A stretch of DNA of 27,175 nt, from positions 1 through 27,175 of the forward strand of contig JBEKRL010000021.1 of the NCBI GenBank assembly GCA_049518775.1. The letters run 5' to 3'. The DNA is from Bog-877 sp049518775. Lineage in GTDB: Bacteria; Chloroflexota; Dormibacteria; Aeolococcales; Bog-877. Position 1 is the first letter of the stretch, and each line of letters begins with the position of its first letter. The translations under genes were made by a program, and so were the position numbers. The notes below the pieces were generated by a model. That model was given only the letters and a program-made list of their open reading frames with translations, had not been told where the DNA came from and did not search any database. Shown piece after piece: positions 24,484 through 27,175 of the stretch.

Positions 24484-25262
24484 AGGATGGCGTCCCCCTC
24501 GCGCAGGTAGGTGCCCTCGGCCTCGTCCCGGACGATCCGGCCGTCCTCGATAGCCAGCACCCGGCGCCGGCAGAGGTCGACCACCTCCCGGTTGTGGGTG
24601 GCCATGACCACGGTCGCGCCGCGGTGGTTGATCTGCTGGAGCAGCTGGACGATCCCCCAACCGGCGTCGGGGTCAAGGTTCCCGGTGGGCTCGTCGGCGA
24701 GGAAGATCCGAGGCCGATGGACCAGGGCCCGGGCGATCGCCACCCGCTGCTGCTCGCCGCCGGACAGCTCGGTGGGGTAGGCGTTGAGCTTGTCCTCCAG
24801 GCCCACGATGTAGAGGGTCTCCCCCACTTTCTCCTTGAGATGAGGCCGCCCCGGGTCGGTCACCTGGATGGCGAAGGCGACGTTCTGCTCCACGGTGAGG
24901 GCGGGAAGGAGTTTGTAGTCCTGGAAGACAATCCCCATCTTGCGCCGCAGCCGGGGCAGGTGGCGATGGCGCAGGCGGGCCAGGTTCTGCCCCTCGACCA
25001 GCACGTGCCCCTTGGTCGCCGTCTCCTCGCGGATCAGGAGCCTGATCACCGTCGACTTGCCGGCCCCGCTGGCACCGACCACGAACACGAAGTCGCGCGG
25101 TCGCACCGTGAACGAGGCGTCCTTGATCGCCACCTGCCCGTTGGGGTAGATCTTGGTGACCTGCTCGAAGACGATGATCGGCGGCTCGTATCGGGTCACC
25201 TCGGAGGTCCCGACTTCGGCCGGCTCGACGATCGGTGCAGCGGGGCTGGTGGAGATCGACAT
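24480..25262 (-). CDS. ftsE: Cell division ATP-binding protein FtsE
   Basis: A 260-residue ABC ATPase: Walker A GASGAGKST at 63-71, Q-loop in VFQDYKLLP, signature LSGGEQQR, Walker B IFLADEP and the switch histidine in MATHNRE. YKLLPALTVEQNVAFA is typical of FtsE. About 27 residues precede the usual first strand. I take ATG at 25262; a TTG at 25319 would add 19 residues, and neither has a good Shine-Dalgarno. A TATACT promoter box lies upstream at 25365-25370. FtsE and FtsX are coupled by a GTGA overlap. The order prfB-ftsE-ftsX is common in Gram-positive-type phyla. Confidence 0.95.
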   Translation of the reverse strand: MSISTSPAAPIVEPAEVGTSEVTRYEPPIIVFEQVTKIYPNGQVAIKDASFTVRPRDFVFVVGASGAGKSTVIRLLIREETATKGHVLVEGQNLARLRHRHLPRLRRKMGIVFQDYKLLPALTVEQNVAFAIQVTDPGRPHLKEKVGETLYIVGLEDKLNAYPTELSGGEQQRVAIARALVHRPRIFLADEPTGNLDPDAGWGIVQLLQQINHRGATVVMATHNREVVDLCRRRVLAIEDGRIVRDEAEGTYLREGDAIL

Positions 25263-25364
25263 CAGGGGAGGCTTGGTCCTTGTGCCAGGCGGACTGGCAG
25301 CCGAGGGGCGGACCCCCAAGAAGGGAGAGAGGCGAAGCCCTTGGCCGTTCTCGCTTTTCAGTCG

Positions 25365-25370
25365 AGTATA
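25365..25370 (-). promoter_or_regulatory. -10 box for ftsE-ftsX
   Basis: The minus strand reads TATACT, one base from the sigma-70 consensus and striking in this GC-rich setting. It lies 100 bases upstream of the ftsE ATG and after the prfB hairpin. The expected -35 position (about 25388-25393) is GC-rich with no match. Confidence 0.55.
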
Positions 25371-25411
25371 CCCGCCGAGGCCCGATCCGGCGCCGCCCAG
25401 CTCACAGATCG

Positions 25412-25439
25412 CGTTCGGCGCCAGCCAGGGCGCCGAACG
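25412..25439 (-). terminator. Perfect 11-bp inverted repeat between prfB and ftsE
   Basis: CGTTCGGCGCC, a 6-base spacer and GGCGCCGAACG form a perfect hairpin that starts 76 bases past the prfB stop and just upstream of the ftsE promoter. No T-tract follows. It is most simply the prfB terminator; an operator controlling ftsEX is the alternative. Confidence 0.5.
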
Positions 25440-25515
25440 GAGGGCCGGCGCCCCTTCGAGCCCATTCCAGCCGGAGCAGCGCCGGCCTGCGGCTGAACCC
25501 TGCCCGCCGGAACGG

Positions 25516-26620
25516 CTATCCCCGCTCGCGCTCGGTCGCCTCCTGGCGCAGGTAGGCCTCGATGAAACCGTCTATCTCTCCCTCCAGCACCGCGGCCACG
25601 TTGCCAACCTCGATCCCGGTCCGGTTGTCCTTGACCAGGGTGTACGGCTGGAGCACGTAGGACCGGATCTGGTTGCCCCACTCCGGGGAGATCAGGTCCC
25701 CCTTGAGGTCGGCGAGGTGCTCCGCGCGCTGGGCGCGCTGGTAGCTGAGCAGTCGTGAGCGGAGCACCCGCCAGGCGGTCTCGCGATTCTGCTGCTGGGA
25801 GCGCTCGTTCTGGCAGGTCACCACAATTCCCGTGGGAATGTGGGTGATTCTCACCGCCGACGAGGTCTTGTTGACGTGCTGCCCGCCCGCGCCCGAGCTC
25901 CGGTACACATCGACGCGAACGTCCTTCTCGTCGATCTCCACCGCCACCTCGTCGGGGATCTCGGGGTAGACCTCAACCAGGGCGAAGGCGGTGTGGCGGC
26001 GATGGGCGGCGTCGAAGGGACTGATCCGGACCAGCCGGTGGACCCCCCGCTCGGCCCGCAGCTGACCGTAGGCGTGGCGGCCGCTGAAGCGCACCGTGGC
26101 GCTCTTGATGCCGGCCTCCTCCCCCTCGGACTGGTCCAGCAGCTCGGCGCCCATGCGGTGGCGCTCGGACCATCTGAGGTACATCCGCAGCAGCATCTCG
26201 CTCCAATCCTGGGCGTCGGTTCCGCCAGCCCCAGCATGGACGCCGAGCAGGGCGGGGTAGTCCGAGTAGGGGTCCTGGAAGAGCAGCTCCAGCTCCCGCC
26301 GATCGAGCTCGGTGGCGATGCTGTCGAGCTCGCTCGCGACCTCATCGGACCCGGCGCCCTCGCCCTCCAGGAGCTCGGCCAGCTCGGTGGCGTCATGGGC
26401 CCGGGCGCAGAGCGACGAGAGCTCGCCCAGCTCGCCCCTCAGCCGGCTCAGCTCCTGAGAAGTCCCCTGGGCCCGGCCGGGATCATCCCAGGCGCCGGGG
26501 CGGCCCAGCTCCCGCTCCAGCTGCTCCGCCCGGGCCTCCTTGCCAGTGAAGTCAAAGGTGCTCCTTGAGCTGGGCCGCGCGCCGGTAGAGCTGCTCCGCT
26601 CGGGTTCCCAACTCGTTCAT
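25516..26620 (-). CDS. prfB: Peptide chain release factor 2, expressed by programmed +1 frameshift
   Basis: RF2 recognises UGA and UAA and releases the finished peptide. The gene starts at ATG 26620 and reads 22 codons, ending ...QLKEHL, then meets an in-frame TGA at 26554-26552. Skipping one T and continuing in the +1 frame from GAC at 26553 gives a full 367-residue RF2. The anticodon-mimic SPF is at residues 200-202, and GGQ, the catalytic loop, is at 245-247. The shift site is the classical CTTTGAC preceded by a Shine-Dalgarno-like AAGGAG. Read without the shift, only a truncated protein from an internal ATG at 26196 would be found. A TAGACT box at 26630-26635 suggests a near-leaderless transcript. 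Confidence 0.97.
26551..26569 (-). promoter_or_regulatory. prfB programmed +1 frameshift site
   Basis: The minus strand reads AAGGAG, CAC, CTT, TGA, C. The internal Shine-Dalgarno-like AGGAG lies three bases before the CTT slip codon, and the TGA stop is followed by C, the poorest termination context. All three parts of the known prfB autoregulatory signal are present: low RF2 slows termination at the TGA and favours the shift that makes more RF2. Confidence 0.95.
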
Positions 26621-26629
26621 CTCACCCCG

Positions 26630-26635
26630 AGTCTA
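26630..26635 (-). promoter_or_regulatory. Putative -10 box for prfB
   Basis: The minus strand reads TAGACT, ending nine bases before the prfB ATG; a start of transcription six to eight bases downstream would leave almost no leader. No -35 is visible. Confidence 0.4.
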
Positions 26636-26640
26636 GCGGG

Positions 26641-27175
26641 CGGGGATCCCGGCCCCCTACCCCTGGCCGGCGAACCGTTCCCCGACCTGGCTCGGCGGTC
26701 ACAGCGCGGCTGCCGCGGGCCCGGCCGGGAGCCGCCGGGGTTCTCGGACCAGCGCCACCACGGGACAGTCCGCCAACCGGCCCTCACCCGGCCGGTCTCA
26801 GTTTTCAAGATCGCAGCCGAGCCATCCCTCTCCACCTCGGCCCACCGGTCCCCGGCTTGGCGGGCCCGGCCGGCCCAGAGGACTGAACCGAGGGGCGCCG
26901 CCGAGGTTCAGGCGCTGGCTCCGTGGCAGCGCTTGTACTTGTGGTCCAGTGCGGAGATTCCCTTGGTATATATGGCAAGTCGCTCGGTACTGAGCCTTTG
27001 CTGAGCCTATCGGTTCCAGTCCCGCCACCCCTGGAAGAACACCTGAGCGATCGTTGCCCTGGGGAACGGACCTTGCGCTCATCCCCGACCCGGCCGGCAC
27101 TCCGATCTCCCTGGCACCGAGCTACACGACAACCTGAAAGCGGCGGCCGCTGCGGGGTCCTCCCGAATAGAGCGG
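26641..27175. other. Right-edge region upstream of prfB without an intact gene
   Basis: No frame in these 535 bases has both a credible start and a protein-like composition. The longest minus-strand frame (26798-27100, 100 residues) has no recognisable domain. A short AT-rich patch (TATATA) lies near 26969-26974. The only protein-like signal is the SecA-like tail at 26908-27006. The window ends here, so a neighbouring gene may continue beyond it. Confidence 0.4.
26908..27006 (-). pseudogene. Possible remnant or disrupted C-terminus of SecA (SEC-C-like)
   Basis: A 32-codon open frame, closed upstream by TAG at 27007-27009 and ending at TGA 26910-26908, finishes with DHKYKRCHGASA. KYKRCHGA matches the second half of the SecA C-terminal zinc motif (CxCGSGKKYKxCHG). 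The first half with its CxC ligands is absent; the corresponding residues read ISALD. secA is a common neighbour upstream of prfB. It may be a decayed end, a frameshifted sequence, or coincidence. Confidence 0.25.

Noticed and set aside
25263..25319. TTG start adding 19 residues to FtsE
   Set aside because: No Shine-Dalgarno at either start, but the added segment is Pro/Ser-rich and not part of the ABC fold; ATG at 25262 is preferred, without certainty.
26798..27100. 100-residue minus-strand frame at the right edge
   Set aside because: It has no recognisable domain, a biased Gly/Pro/Arg composition in its second half and no ribosome site; it overlaps the SecA-like frame in a different register.
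1..27175. CRISPR arrays, insertion sequences, attachment sites or prophage
   Set aside because: No regularly spaced repeats, no transposase or integrase frames and no terminal inverted repeats were seen; the tRNA-Val gene has no partial copy nearby that would mark an integration site.

Overview
The window is very GC-rich (about 70 % by eye), densely coded, and uses many GTG and TTG starts with 4-base start/stop overlaps. The gene content is bacterial housekeeping: release factor 2, FtsE-FtsX, a lipoylated 2-oxoacid dehydrogenase, LipA/LipB, TldD/PmbA, M16 peptidases and a MoxR/DUF58 cluster. -10-like boxes of the form TAGNNT, usually without a recognisable -35, recur at operon heads. Together this suggests a soil-type high-GC bacterium of the Actinobacteriota/Chloroflexota/Dormibacterota neighbourhood. 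Dormibacterota is my favoured guess, but no marker here settles it. There are no mobile elements, CRISPR arrays or rRNA genes.

Layout. Positions 24-2005 (minus): a membrane-anchored L,D-transpeptidase translationally coupled to a MarR regulator. 2342-5199 (minus): PmbA/TldE and TldD, the two halves of a metalloprotease. 5389-8295 (minus): a 968-residue surface protein with seven Ig-like repeats and a C-terminal sorting-type tail, followed by a large stem-loop. 8296-8897: a 602-bp divergent regulatory gap. 8898-11575 (plus, the only plus-strand unit): an active/inactive M16 peptidase pair. 11677-15958 (minus): a five-gene cluster of DUF4129 protein, small membrane protein, MoxR ATPase, DUF58 protein and a polytopic membrane protein. 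16105-17439 (minus): a GT87-like glycosyltransferase. 17530-17601 (minus): tRNA-Val(UAC).

17922-23496 (minus, read right to left): E1-alpha, E1-beta, E2, lipA, lipB and a 125-residue protein of unknown function. This reads as one functional group: the enzyme complex that needs lipoate, plus the two enzymes that make and attach it. 23587-26620 (minus): prfB, ftsE and ftsX. prfB is split by a classical +1 programmed frameshift site, so it appears as a truncated reading frame unless the shift is recognised.

The last 535 bp hold no convincing intact gene. A short frame there ends in a sequence resembling the C-terminus of SecA, which often lies upstream of prfB.

I see no clearly new defence or mobile system. 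The best candidates for new biology are the seven-repeat, Cys-paired surface protein, the unknown protein at the end of the lipoylation operon, the two unassigned membrane proteins of the MoxR cluster, and the odd SecA-like tail at the right edge.
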